From NCBI GenBank assembly GCA_963575745.1, contig CAUYUJ010005002.1:1172479-1199978 (forward strand): DNA of 27,500 nucleotides, written 5' to 3'. Source of the stretch: Prorocentrum cordatum. Taxonomy: Eukaryota; Sar; Dinophyceae; Prorocentrales; Prorocentraceae. The notes beneath the pieces are model-generated. The model was not told the DNA's origin. It worked only from the letters and a program-made list of their open reading frames with translations, and searched no databases. Below, piece by piece: positions 1 through 7,539 of the stretch (positions within the stretch are counted from its first letter, which is position 1; every line of letters starts with the position of its first letter). A program made the translations under genes and the position numbers.

Positions 1-764
1 GAATTGGCGGCGGCGGGCGCCCCCTCGGCGGCCGCGGTCGGAGCTTCGGCCGGCGGCGGCCGCGTGCCCGCGGGGGCTCCGGGCTGCGCTGGCCGACCCA
101 GACATCCGAATATGTGTTTTTTTTCAAGGCGCCGCCCCAGAGGCCCCGACCCTCTCCCCGGGGGTCGCTTTTCGTCCTTGCTTCGTTTTTCGCGGCCCCG
201 GGGCCCGACGACGGCCCCGGGAAGCCGAAATCGAGGATACTCCGCCAGGACTGAAACAAACACATCCTCGGAGATCTGGGGCGGAGCTGCGGGCGGCCCC
301 AGGGCTGCCGCCAGCGGGGCCACCTCGCCGACCCCTGGCAGCGCAGGGGAAGTCTTCCCTGTCACGCGGCGGCGCTTCCCTGCAGGGCAAGCGCCGGGCC
401 CCTCCAGGGCCGGGCCGCCTGCGGCGGCGTTCGCCTCGCCGGGTGCGCGCGCCCCCGCGGGCCGCTTCATGGCGGGCGCCGAGCGCGCCCCTACCGGAGG
501 CAGCGCTCGCAGGGCGGCCAGGGCCTCGTGGATGTTGGCCATCGGCTTCTGGGCGGCGGCGGAGGCAGGGGCGAACGGCTCATCGAGCGCAGTGGCGTAG
601 CGATCGCCTGCCCGCCTGGCACGGCCGGGGCCCCTGGCGGACGAGCACAGGGGCGCGTCGTCTGCTTGCGCCGGGATGTCGCCAAGGGATCCGCCGCCCA
701 AGCCTCGCGCGCGGGCTGAGGCCCCCGCAGCCGCCCTCTCGCATCGATCGATCAGGAGCGTTTT
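1..764 (-). CDS. Open frame continuing past the stop of the transposase gene, truncated at window edge
   Basis: Reading the minus strand in the same frame as the transposase ORF, no stop occurs from the codon after the TGA at 765-767 down to base 1, about 254 codons. The translation is Ala/Pro/Arg-rich with protein-like stretches such as QKPMANIHEALAALRALPP (around 500-556) and ISEDVFVSVLAEYPRFRL (around 208-262). It has no start of its own and runs off the left edge. I read it as a possible C-terminal extension of the transposase-like protein behind a premature stop. An alternative frame at 580-822 also looks plausible just after the SWIM finger, so a small frameshift may be involved. In DNA this GC-rich a long open frame has some chance of arising randomly. 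No domain is recognised. Confidence 0.3.
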
Positions 765-2465
765 TCATCTCGTGGGGGGTCTGCGAAATGGCGTCGGCCA
801 TTTGGTTAGCGTGTGCAGGCACCTCTCATCGGGGAGGAAGGCTGGGCAACTGCACTGAGGGGCGCCGGCGCGTGGATGTGCGGAGAGGATCCGGCCCTGC
901 GCGTGCGGCGTGAGGTTCTCGTAGGACACGTCTTCCCCACGGCGCATGCGCCCCTCGATGGCGAGCAAATCGCGGGCCTGCCGAACGGTCATGCGCCCCC
1001 TGTCGGCGATGGATGTCTTGCGCTCCCAGCAGAAGAACACGGGGAATGCAGCCGCGTCGTTGAGGCGCACGACCATGGTGGACCCATGAATTTTCTTGAA
1101 TTCATGCGCTCGCCGCCGCAAATCCATGGGGACCGGCCTGGCTGCATTCGCGTCGTACTTGTCCTTTGAGAAAGACCCGGCTTTGGTGGCGAGAAAATCT
1201 ACCAATGCCATGTCGTTGCCAGGGGCGTTCCCCAATTCATCCCTCGTAAAACGGATGTGACTCTCCACGGCGTTATTCGTCCCAGGGAGAGGGCCGCCAT
1301 TGCAGTGGCCTCGCCTCCACCCCGTGATCTGCTGCATCCGCGTGGATTCGATGTACGTGATTATGTCGGCGCGAACGCCGTCTCTGTGCTCGTGGCTCGA
1401 GGCGTCAGCAATGCCCAGAGAACGCCAATGAGAGGATATGGCCCTCCATTTCGATGACACTTCATTATTGCCCACAGAACGTTGCAAAAGTCCGCCAACG
1501 CGCTCCCCCATGCGAGCAGCAGGCCCATCAAAAGCTTCAGCCCCGCCGCCCCTCGGGGGGGGGGGGCGCCCCTTCGTGTCTGACGGGCCGATGGCCAATT
1601 GGAGGGGGGGGGTCGTCTCTGGATGGCCTGGCGGGCGCGACGGCGGGGCTCGCCGCAGGCAGCTGTCTAGTATATCGGGCCAGATGTTGTGCTTCCATAT
1701 CACCGTGGAGAAGCCGCCGTTGACCCTGCTGTGCTCGAACCAGAACTTCCGGATCGCCGCAACCCAGTGGAAACCGCACATCAACGGTAATGACCCGAAC
1801 ACATTCCGCAGCCCTTGCTGATAGGCGGCCTCGGCGTCGCTCATGCTGAAGTGCTTCCCGCCGAGCCTCTGGGTCGTCGCTTCCGTGCTGGTCCGGATGC
1901 CGAGAAGAGCACCCTCGATGTGCTCCCGCTGCATGGTGGAAGTCAGGATGAGGGCGCAGACCCCGAGCTGGCCTGCTGGGGAGATGACCCCGAGAAGCGT
2001 CAGAGGGCGGCCCAGCGACGAGAACTTGAAACCGCCGTCAGCGGCGCATGTGGAAATGTCGCTCGCGGACACCCAGCGGTGCTGCAAGGCCTTCGTGGTG
2101 CACGTGAGCGTGATCCGCACCTTCCCTGCCTCGTCCCTGCGGAGGTGGTTCACGCAGAAGAACGGATCGTGCTGCCCCGGGGGCGCAGAACTGTACTTCG
2201 CGACGGCGGTGGCGAGATCGCCGAGGTCCTGCTTGTGGAGAGCCGCTGTGCTGAGTTCGTGCCTCTGGTAAAGCTGGACCTTGGGCAAGTCAGTGCATTC
2301 GTCGGCGACGTCTGGGTTGCTGCGCACTGCAGTGAGGGCGGCTCGGGGCGTCGTTGATGGCGTATCTCGGAGCTGCTTCGGGATCTCGGCGCGTTGTGCA
2401 AGCGTGTCCACCCCTCGCGCCCCACCCTTGTTCGCGTTGTTGTGGGCCGCGCCGTTCGTGTGCAA
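765..2465 (-). CDS. Mutator-like (MULE) transposase-like protein with SWIM zinc finger, damaged
   Basis: Numbering from the first codon at 2465 (TTG, not a credible start; a TGA lies just upstream), the ORF has 566 codons. The MULE DDE transposase pattern is visible. D143 sits in ADGGFKF, followed by a hydrophobic strand. D210 sits in SMSDAEAAYQQGL and is followed by the typical C-x-FH (CGFHW). E401 sits in TNNAVESHIRFTRDE. A SWIM zinc finger C-x-C-x8-C-x-H (C538, C540, C549, H551) lies at the C-terminus. MULE transposases excise and reinsert DNA with terminal inverted repeats; SWIM fingers often accompany them. D210 and E401 are 191 residues apart. The gap holds a Pro/Gly-rich stretch encoded around 1540-1660 with a poly-G tract, possibly a retained intron. 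There is no ATG at the 5' end and a TGA ends the frame right after SWIM, so this is probably a decayed or domesticated copy. No terminal inverted repeats were found. Confidence 0.75.
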   Translation of the reverse strand: MHTNGAAHNNANKGGARGVDTLAQRAEIPKQLRDTPSTTPRAALTAVRSNPDVADECTDLPKVQLYQRHELSTAALHKQDLGDLATAVAKYSSAPPGQHDPFFCVNHLRRDEAGKVRITLTCTTKALQHRWVSASDISTCAADGGFKFSSLGRPLTLLGVISPAGQLGVCALILTSTMQREHIEGALLGIRTSTEATTQRLGGKHFSMSDAEAAYQQGLRNVFGSLPLMCGFHWVAAIRKFWFEHSRVNGGFSTVIWKHNIWPDILDSCLRRAPPSRPPGHPETTPPLQLAIGPSDTKGRPPPPRGGGAEAFDGPAARMGERVGGLLQRSVGNNEVSSKWRAISSHWRSLGIADASSHEHRDGVRADIITYIESTRMQQITGWRRGHCNGGPLPGTNNAVESHIRFTRDELGNAPGNDMALVDFLATKAGSFSKDKYDANAARPVPMDLRRRAHEFKKIHGSTMVVRLNDAAAFPVFFCWERKTSIADRGRMTVRQARDLLAIEGRMRRGEDVSYENLTPHAQGRILSAHPRAGAPQCSCPAFLPDERCLHTLTKWPTPFRRPPTR

Positions 2466-2670
2466 CTCCCACCGCCATCAGCGGAATGGGGCGCTTTCCG
2501 TAAAAGGGCCCTCCACCCGCAAGGGTTACTGCTGCAATCCCAATGCTTGCAGTGGAGATGCACGACTTGCTCGCTGGTGGATATGACCTCCGGAGAACGG
2601 GGATCCACGCCGAAGGGGTGGAAAAAGAGGGGGAGGAGGAGAAACAGTAGGAAGAGGAAGGAAATCAGGA

Positions 2671-2808
<138 letters not shown>

Positions 2809-3470
2809 TGGAGCGTCTGGGGGACAACGTCTTCAACCACTCTACTGCCGACGAGGCCGTCCCAGAGCCAGAAGGGGGTCCAGTCCCAGAGCCAGGAGGG
2901 GGTCCAAAACGGGGTCGCGGAGAGGTCAGCTCTTAATAGCAACCGGGCGAGCATATACATCGGGCCCCAACAAGGGAAATAATGCTTTGAAGAGTCGCGA
3001 GCATCGCCTATACGGGTTGCGCATCCTGCACTGGCCGCGCACGCCGCCAGAACGCGCGCCAGCAGAAGGAGGGGGGGGGGGGGGCGAGGAGGAGGCGGAG
3101 GTGGAGGAGAAAGACGAGGAGGGCGAGGGCTGATTTCGGCGTGGGTCCCCGTTCCCCTTCGGACCATGGCTTTGCAGCCCCGCGCGCGCAGCCGAACGCC
3201 CGCGTGTTGGTACGCGAGCGCTTTGGACGCGAAGGTGCCTCCCAAGTCCGAATAGTTCGAGAGCGGGGGCGGTGGATCCCACGCCTCCATCTTCCGTGGA
3301 TAGGCAGGGGCGACCCGGGCCTCGGGGATCTCGACGTCGCCACCGGCAGGCCCGAGTGGCGGCGGTGGCGCCTGCTGTCCACAGGAGCTCGACCCAGGGC
3401 GGTCGGCGGCGGGCGCCGCAGCAGGACGCCGCAGGTCGGCGGCCGGCGCCGCGGCTGGGCGCCGCCGCAT

Positions 3471-3698
3471 GCCGCCTCGCAGGCGCAACGCGAGCTGCAG
3501 CGTGGACCCGTCCTGGACGTTAAACTGCTGAAGCGGCGAGTCGTCATCCAGCTGCTTCCCCGCGAAGACCAGGCGCTGCAAAGCTGGGGGAGTGCCAACC
3601 CTACCTTGAATATCAGCTGTAATCTTGGGAGCGGTGTCGGTGGCCTGCACGTGCGAAGTTATGGTCCGGCCCGCGAGCGTCTTCGCGAAGATCTGCAT
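3471..3698 (-). CDS. Divergent ubiquitin-like domain, 76 codons
   Basis: The minus strand from the ATG at 3696-3698 encodes exactly 76 residues, starting [14 protein letters not shown] and ending LRLRGG, the length and C-terminus of ubiquitin. By hand alignment about 43 of 76 positions match human ubiquitin. Leu8, Lys6, Lys48, Arg72 and the terminal Gly-Gly are kept, and Ile44 is Val. Lys11 and Lys33 are Arg, Lys27 is Thr, Lys29 is Asp and Lys63 is Asp, so K63-type chains could not form. The RLRGG tail suggests it could still be cleaved or conjugated. The frame continues after GG with [16 protein letters not shown] and then Pro-rich sequence toward 2526, so it may be a fusion. Upstream it joins the His/Gly-rich repeat frame. 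It could be a pseudogene, since the upstream frame is broken by a 20-nt deletion and the retroelement. Confidence 0.8.
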
Positions 3699-3826
3699 AC
3701 CGAAGTGCTCGACTCCGTGGGTGCCGACGTGGTGCACGACTCCGTCGTGGTGTACGCCGTGGTACTGCTCGACTCCGTGGTCCCGCTGGTCTCCGTAGTG
3801 CGACTCCGCCGCGGTGCGCGCCCTGG
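3699..3826 (-). pseudogene. 3' part of the terminal repeat exon, upstream of the ubiquitin-like domain
   Basis: This 128-bp block encodes His/Gly-rich peptide ([15 protein letters not shown], then [18 protein letters not shown]) directly in frame with the ubiquitin-like Met. It is the same minisatellite as at 20092-20162, 20763-21052, 22604-22894 and 23828-24118. Compared with 22781-22816 it lacks 20 nt at about base 3800, which breaks the frame. With those 20 nt counted, the distance from the exon start at 20162 to the ubiquitin-like ATG is 219 nt, exactly 73 codons. The left boundary of the retrotransposon abuts it at 3826/3827. Confidence 0.6.
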
Positions 3827-4029
3827 GATATCCCCTCAAGCAGCACTGGTAAACTAAAACCTCTTGAGCCTAGTAGGCGGGGGCTCAAGAGGGGGGGAAG
3901 AGGGGCGTGCACGGCCTCAGATGATGACGACGACCTTTTGCCAAAGGGGCCGTGCTGCTCCTCTGTGCTGGCGCCCGGCGCTCCACGTGCCGGCGCCGTC
4001 TTCGGCCACGCGCAGCGGGCCACGCCGCC
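3827..4029 (-). repeat. Split direct repeat B2 (3' terminus of element)
   Basis: Matches B1 (4276-4480) with 3 substitutions and one 2-nt indel in a C-run near the terminus. It starts exactly at 3827 next to host minisatellite and fades after 4029. It contains an 11-bp perfect hairpin. Confidence 0.88.
3860..3892. other. Perfect 11-bp inverted repeat (hairpin) inside B2
   Basis: CCTCTTGAGCC (3860-3870) and GGCTCAAGAGG (3882-3892) are perfect reverse complements around an 11-nt loop TAGTAGGCGGG. The same structure occurs in B1. Confidence 0.85.
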
Positions 4030-4113
4030 GCCGAGGCACTATAGCGCCTCGGCGGCGCTGTAAAAGTCCAGAAAAAGGGCGGGTAGGGAGCCCTGCGGGG
4101 CTCCCAGGGTGGG
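4030..4113. other. Unique spacer between B2 and A2
   Basis: These 84 bp match neither A1 nor B1 flanks. They contain a strong hairpin, GGGAGCCC/GGGCTCCC-like, at about 4087-4105. No coding signal was seen. Confidence 0.5.
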
Positions 4114-4275
4114 CCAGCTTGGCCTTGAAAAGGCTTGAGCCGCGAAGCGGCGGTGAAGAGAGAGGGAGAGAGAAAGGGCAAGCAAAGAGGCAAGGGCAGG
4201 AGCAAGGGAACCGCAAGTGGAAGCCCGCGCCAGTTCTGGAAGCGGGGAGATCCATCAGTTTTACCAAACATCCTA
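4114..4275 (-). repeat. Split direct repeat A2
   Basis: 162 bp, differing from A1 (19930-20091) at only 2 positions (near 4123 and 4155). It ends at 4275 directly against B1. It contains the small hairpin GCCGC-GAA-GCGGC. Confidence 0.92.
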
Positions 4276-4480
4276 GATATCCCCCCTCAAGCAGCACTGG
4301 TAAACTAAAACCTCTTGAGCCTAGTAGGCGGGGGCTCAAGAGGGGCGGAAGAGGGGCGTGCACGGCCTCAGATGATGACGACGACCTTTTGCCAAAGGGG
4401 CCGTGCTGCTCCTCTGTGCTGGCGCCCGGCGCTCCACGTGCCGGCGCCGTCTTCGGCCGCGCGCAGCGGGCCGCGCCGCC
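4276..4480 (-). repeat. Split direct repeat B1
   Basis: Near-identical copy of B2 (3827-4029), abutting A2 with no spacer. The A2/B1 junction reproduces what end-to-end joining of the element termini would give. Confidence 0.9.
4311..4343. other. Perfect 11-bp inverted repeat (hairpin) inside B1
   Basis: Arms at 4311-4321 and 4333-4343 with the same 11-nt loop as in B2. Both copies keep it intact, so it may have a role in RNA folding, termination or strand transfer. Confidence 0.85.
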
Positions 4481-4625
4481 CCCCTCCCCCTGCGAGCGCG
4501 CCACCGCGCCGAACTGGCTGTAGTGGGACGCGTAGTCGCCGACCTTGTCGGCGTAGAACAGTTCTGGCATCCGCGGCAGGCCGCCGCGTCTGCCCAGCAA
4601 GGTGGGTCCGCAGGCGCAGGGCGGC

Positions 4626-5170
4626 ATGCCGCCGGCGCCCGCGGTGGTTCTTCGTGCGCCCCAGGCGGCAGCCCTGGCTTGGCTGGCCGCCGGCGCCCCA
4701 CGTAGCCGCCACCGCCGCCCCCCATGACGGCGCTGCCGGTTGCCGGGCCGGCGCGGCGCTCTTGCCCTCAGGCGCCAGCTGCCGCCGCGCTGCGCCCAGC
4801 TGCTCGCAGGCGCAAAGTTGAGCGCGGGCGCCAGGCTGAGCTCAGCCGGCGCCGCGCTGCCGCCCGCGCGGCGGATGCCGGCGGCGGTGGTTCCCACGCG
4901 CCCCGCGCGGCAGCCCTGGCTGGGCTAGCCGCCGGCGCTCTTTCGAAGCCGCCACTGCCGCCCCCTTGGCGGCATAACCGGGTGCCAGGCCGGCGCGGCG
5001 CCTGCCCGCGGGCAGCATCGGCCGCGGCACGCGCCCAGCTCGTTCGCAAGTGCGAAGCTGATGCGAGCGCCAGGCTGAACTCAGCCGGCGCCGCGTGGCC
5101 GCTCGCACGGCGGTTGCCGGCGGCGGTCCACTGCTGCCCGCTCGGCCGCCGGCCGGCGGCAGCCCGCGCC
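4626..5170. repeat. GC-rich tandem repeat, unit about 240-250 bp, just over two copies
   Basis: Similar segments start at 4626 (atgccgccggcgcccgcggt), 4875 (atgccggcggcggtggttcc) and 5114 (ttgccggcggcggtcc). They share internal landmarks such as gcgccaggctga and ctcagccggcgccgcg. This is the element's region between the recombinase stop and B1, and long frames here are probably spurious. The short stretch 4481-4625 holds nothing recognised. Confidence 0.7.
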
Positions 5171-7537
5171 CTAGTCACGGTGCGGCCTCTGCCCCCCTCC
5201 GCGGGGCCATTCTGGCGACCTGCGGTGCCCTGATGGGGCCATCTCCCGCGTCACCTCGTTGGCCCGGCGGAAGCCCTGGGTTTCGTGCACGTACCTCACG
5301 CCATTGTAGTGCGCCGGGCCCATCACCCCTGCGTCGCAAAACGTCCTCTCCGGCTGCTTGGGAGGCTTGTGCGCCTTGGGCGTCTGCTGCGTGGCGGCCT
5401 GCTGCACGGTTGGCTCCGGCTTGCCCTCGTTCTTCTTGGCCGTCCCGCAGCAACAGCCGCCAATCACCCCGATGCCTGCCGCAAGCAGCACTGCGATCGT
5501 GGCCACCACCTTCATCGCCGTCCCCACCAGGACAACGATCGCCACCGTGCCCATCTGCGGCTCCCAGCGAAGCATGGCCCCTTGGGCCTTGCCGTCAACT
5601 GTTGCCACTTCTTGGCTCTGTATCTCTCCGGCTGCCGTCGTGAGCGCCGTCACCACCAGCGCTGCGCACAGCATGCCTGCGCAGGGGATGCGGGCTCTGC
5701 AGCTGCTGCTGCGCCTGCCGGCCGCTCCTCTGCGCCCTCGCTGCTGCTCGCGCCGCCATGCAGCGCTCGGCAGCATGGCTGCCAGTAGTGCCCCCGCTGC
5801 CATCGCCCAAGCTCCCAAGCCGACCGGGAGCACGAGGATCAGCAGATTCTGGCTCTCCACCGGGTTGACCTTGAGCACGTAGCCGTCTGCGCTGCCAGCT
5901 GTGGCGGCGAGCGTCGTCACGGCCAGCGCTGCTCTGGGCCGCAGCGGGGTCGGGCTCCTGCCTGCACGGCGCGCGCCCTCGGCCGCATGGGCCGGCGGCG
6001 CCGTGAGCTCAGACGCATCCGTCGCCATGTTGGCCGAGATGCCGCGCATGGGCTCGTGGCTCTCCCACAGGTGCCCGTGGAAGCTGTCGGAGGCCCAGCG
6101 CCCAAAGCGCTTGACGCGCTGCAGGTCGTCCACGGCGTGGTACATCGCTGTCGCGCCCCCGATGCGGAGGCTGTGCGAGCCGATCTCCTCCTTCCTCAGC
6201 CCGGCGGCAAGCCCTGCGATCGCCAGATAGTGCTGCACCTCCTCGCGACGAATAGGTGCTCCGCTCGCCCAGCGGAAGAGCGGGAGCTCCTCCTCGCTTC
6301 CTCGCAGCCTCTGCGGGTAGTGCCGTTCCAGCTGGCGGAGGGCTGCCACGGGGCACAGTGACGTGCCCGTCTCGTACTGATTCCTTACGCACCCCACATT
6401 GTACTGGTCTGTCTTCGAGGAGGTGATGTGGAGCACCGCCTCCACCGCGTCCTTGAAGGTGCAAGGCTGGTTGTTGCCATCGCGGCCCGTGACGTCCACT
6501 CCGCGCACGACGCGCTCTCGGCTCCATGTCTTCCCGGGCTGGACCAAGTACTCGGACGCCCTCAACATGAAGAAGAAGGCCACCGCCACGGCGGCCCACA
6601 AGACTGCGGTGTCCATCTCGGGGAGGTCCGTCTGGTCCTTCAAGAAGCCCTGGAGCCACAGGAGCATGCGGGGCGTCACCGGCTGCTTCCTCCCGCTCGG
6701 CCCCTGGCTTCGCCGGAGGCCGGCGAGCGTGGACCAGAGGCGGCCCCGGTGGAGTAGAGGGTCTGGGTACCCGGCCACGAGGTGGGCGAAGCGCACCGCG
6801 AACAACTTCTGCTTGACCGTGCCCTCCGTGCGCTTCAGCACCTTGGCCAACACGACGACGAAACCCAACAGTGCCTCCTCGTTGGCGTGTCGCTCCTCGC
6901 GGTCACGTCCCTCCAGCCAGGGCGACTCTCCTTGGGCTGCTCTGAAACTCTGCCACTGCTTCCAGCCGGTCTCGTAGCCGGCGCGGGTTCCCTCGGACAG
7001 CCGCAGCATCAGCGCCTCGCGCTTCTGCTCCTCGATCCACCTGCCGTAGTCCTCCCCTCCCAGCATCGGGTGGTCCTGCAGGGCGATGGAGGCACGAGCG
7101 CGGCCCAGGGCGACCGGCTTGACCAAACCCTGGGTCTCCACCTTCTTGCCCCGGTTGGGGCTCCTCTTCCGTCGTTTCTTGGGAGTGTTGACGACTGCGT
7201 TCAGGTCCACCTCCTCTGCGTCGGGGGCGGGCTCGGGGCCCCGCACGAGATCCTCCTCGATGGCCTTGAAGCGGACGCCCTGACTCTTGCGCCTCGCCTT
7301 ATGGACGTCGTCGCTCAGTACCCCAGCGTGTTGGTCGTTCTCGGGTCTGTCGGCCTTCACCCGGAGCTCGCTCCGTGCCCAGGCCCTGAGCCACCGCCGG
7401 GTTGTCTCCCAGGCGGCCGACTCCGCGGGATCGTGACAGCCGCCTGCCCGCTGGGTGGTCTGCGACAGCGCGTCCGCGGCAGCGCCTAGTACGGCTCTCG
7501 CCGTCTCTGGTGGCAGGGACCTCGCTGCTTCCCGCAT
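5171..7537 (-). CDS. Tyrosine recombinase with C-terminal membrane domain (retrotransposon ORF)
   Basis: From the ATG at 7535-7537 this is 788 residues. DIRS-type recombinases integrate the circular cDNA by a phage-integrase mechanism. Catalytic landmarks are R326 (MLRASEYL), K375 (SSKTDQY), H455-x-x-R458 (HSLRIGGAT) and W481 (FGRWASD). The nucleophilic Tyr is expected about eight residues after the Trp, but H489 (SFHGHLWE, codon at 6071-6073) is found. TAC to CAC is one base, so this copy is probably catalytically dead. Residues about 145-310 form the usual N-terminal DNA-binding region. After the core there are three hydrophobic segments at about 565-590, 615-632 and 662-695, then a Lys/Pro-rich tail. 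The ATG overlaps the upstream ORF's stop as TGATG, favouring termination-reinitiation. The frame is open upstream only to a GTG at 7603, so I chose the ATG. Confidence 0.87.
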   Translation of the reverse strand: MREAARSLPPETARAVLGAAADALSQTTQRAGGCHDPAESAAWETTRRWLRAWARSELRVKADRPENDQHAGVLSDDVHKARRKSQGVRFKAIEEDLVRGPEPAPDAEEVDLNAVVNTPKKRRKRSPNRGKKVETQGLVKPVALGRARASIALQDHPMLGGEDYGRWIEEQKREALMLRLSEGTRAGYETGWKQWQSFRAAQGESPWLEGRDREERHANEEALLGFVVVLAKVLKRTEGTVKQKLFAVRFAHLVAGYPDPLLHRGRLWSTLAGLRRSQGPSGRKQPVTPRMLLWLQGFLKDQTDLPEMDTAVLWAAVAVAFFFMLRASEYLVQPGKTWSRERVVRGVDVTGRDGNNQPCTFKDAVEAVLHITSSKTDQYNVGCVRNQYETGTSLCPVAALRQLERHYPQRLRGSEEELPLFRWASGAPIRREEVQHYLAIAGLAAGLRKEEIGSHSLRIGGATAMYHAVDDLQRVKRFGRWASDSFHGHLWESHEPMRGISANMATDASELTAPPAHAAEGARRAGRSPTPLRPRAALAVTTLAATAGSADGYVLKVNPVESQNLLILVLPVGLGAWAMAAGALLAAMLPSAAWRREQQRGRRGAAGRRSSSCRARIPCAGMLCAALVVTALTTAAGEIQSQEVATVDGKAQGAMLRWEPQMGTVAIVVLVGTAMKVVATIAVLLAAGIGVIGGCCCGTAKKNEGKPEPTVQQAATQQTPKAHKPPKQPERTFCDAGVMGPAHYNGVRYVHETQGFRRANEVTREMAPSGHRRSPEWPRGGGQRPHRD

Positions 7538-7539
7538 CA
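7535..7539 (-). promoter_or_regulatory. TGATG stop/start overlap between RT-RNase H ORF and recombinase ORF
   Basis: On the minus strand the stop TGA (7539-7537) and the start ATG (7537-7535) share the A. Such overlaps in other retroelements allow reinitiation of the terminating ribosome. No canonical slippery heptamer was seen in the overlap, so frameshifting is less likely. Confidence 0.6.

Noticed and set aside
3882-4140. GGCTCAAG octamers in A and B as relics of the dinoflagellate spliced leader
   Set aside because: Only the last 8 bases match the 22-nt leader, the T-rich part is missing, and two of the matches are forced by the hairpin symmetry.
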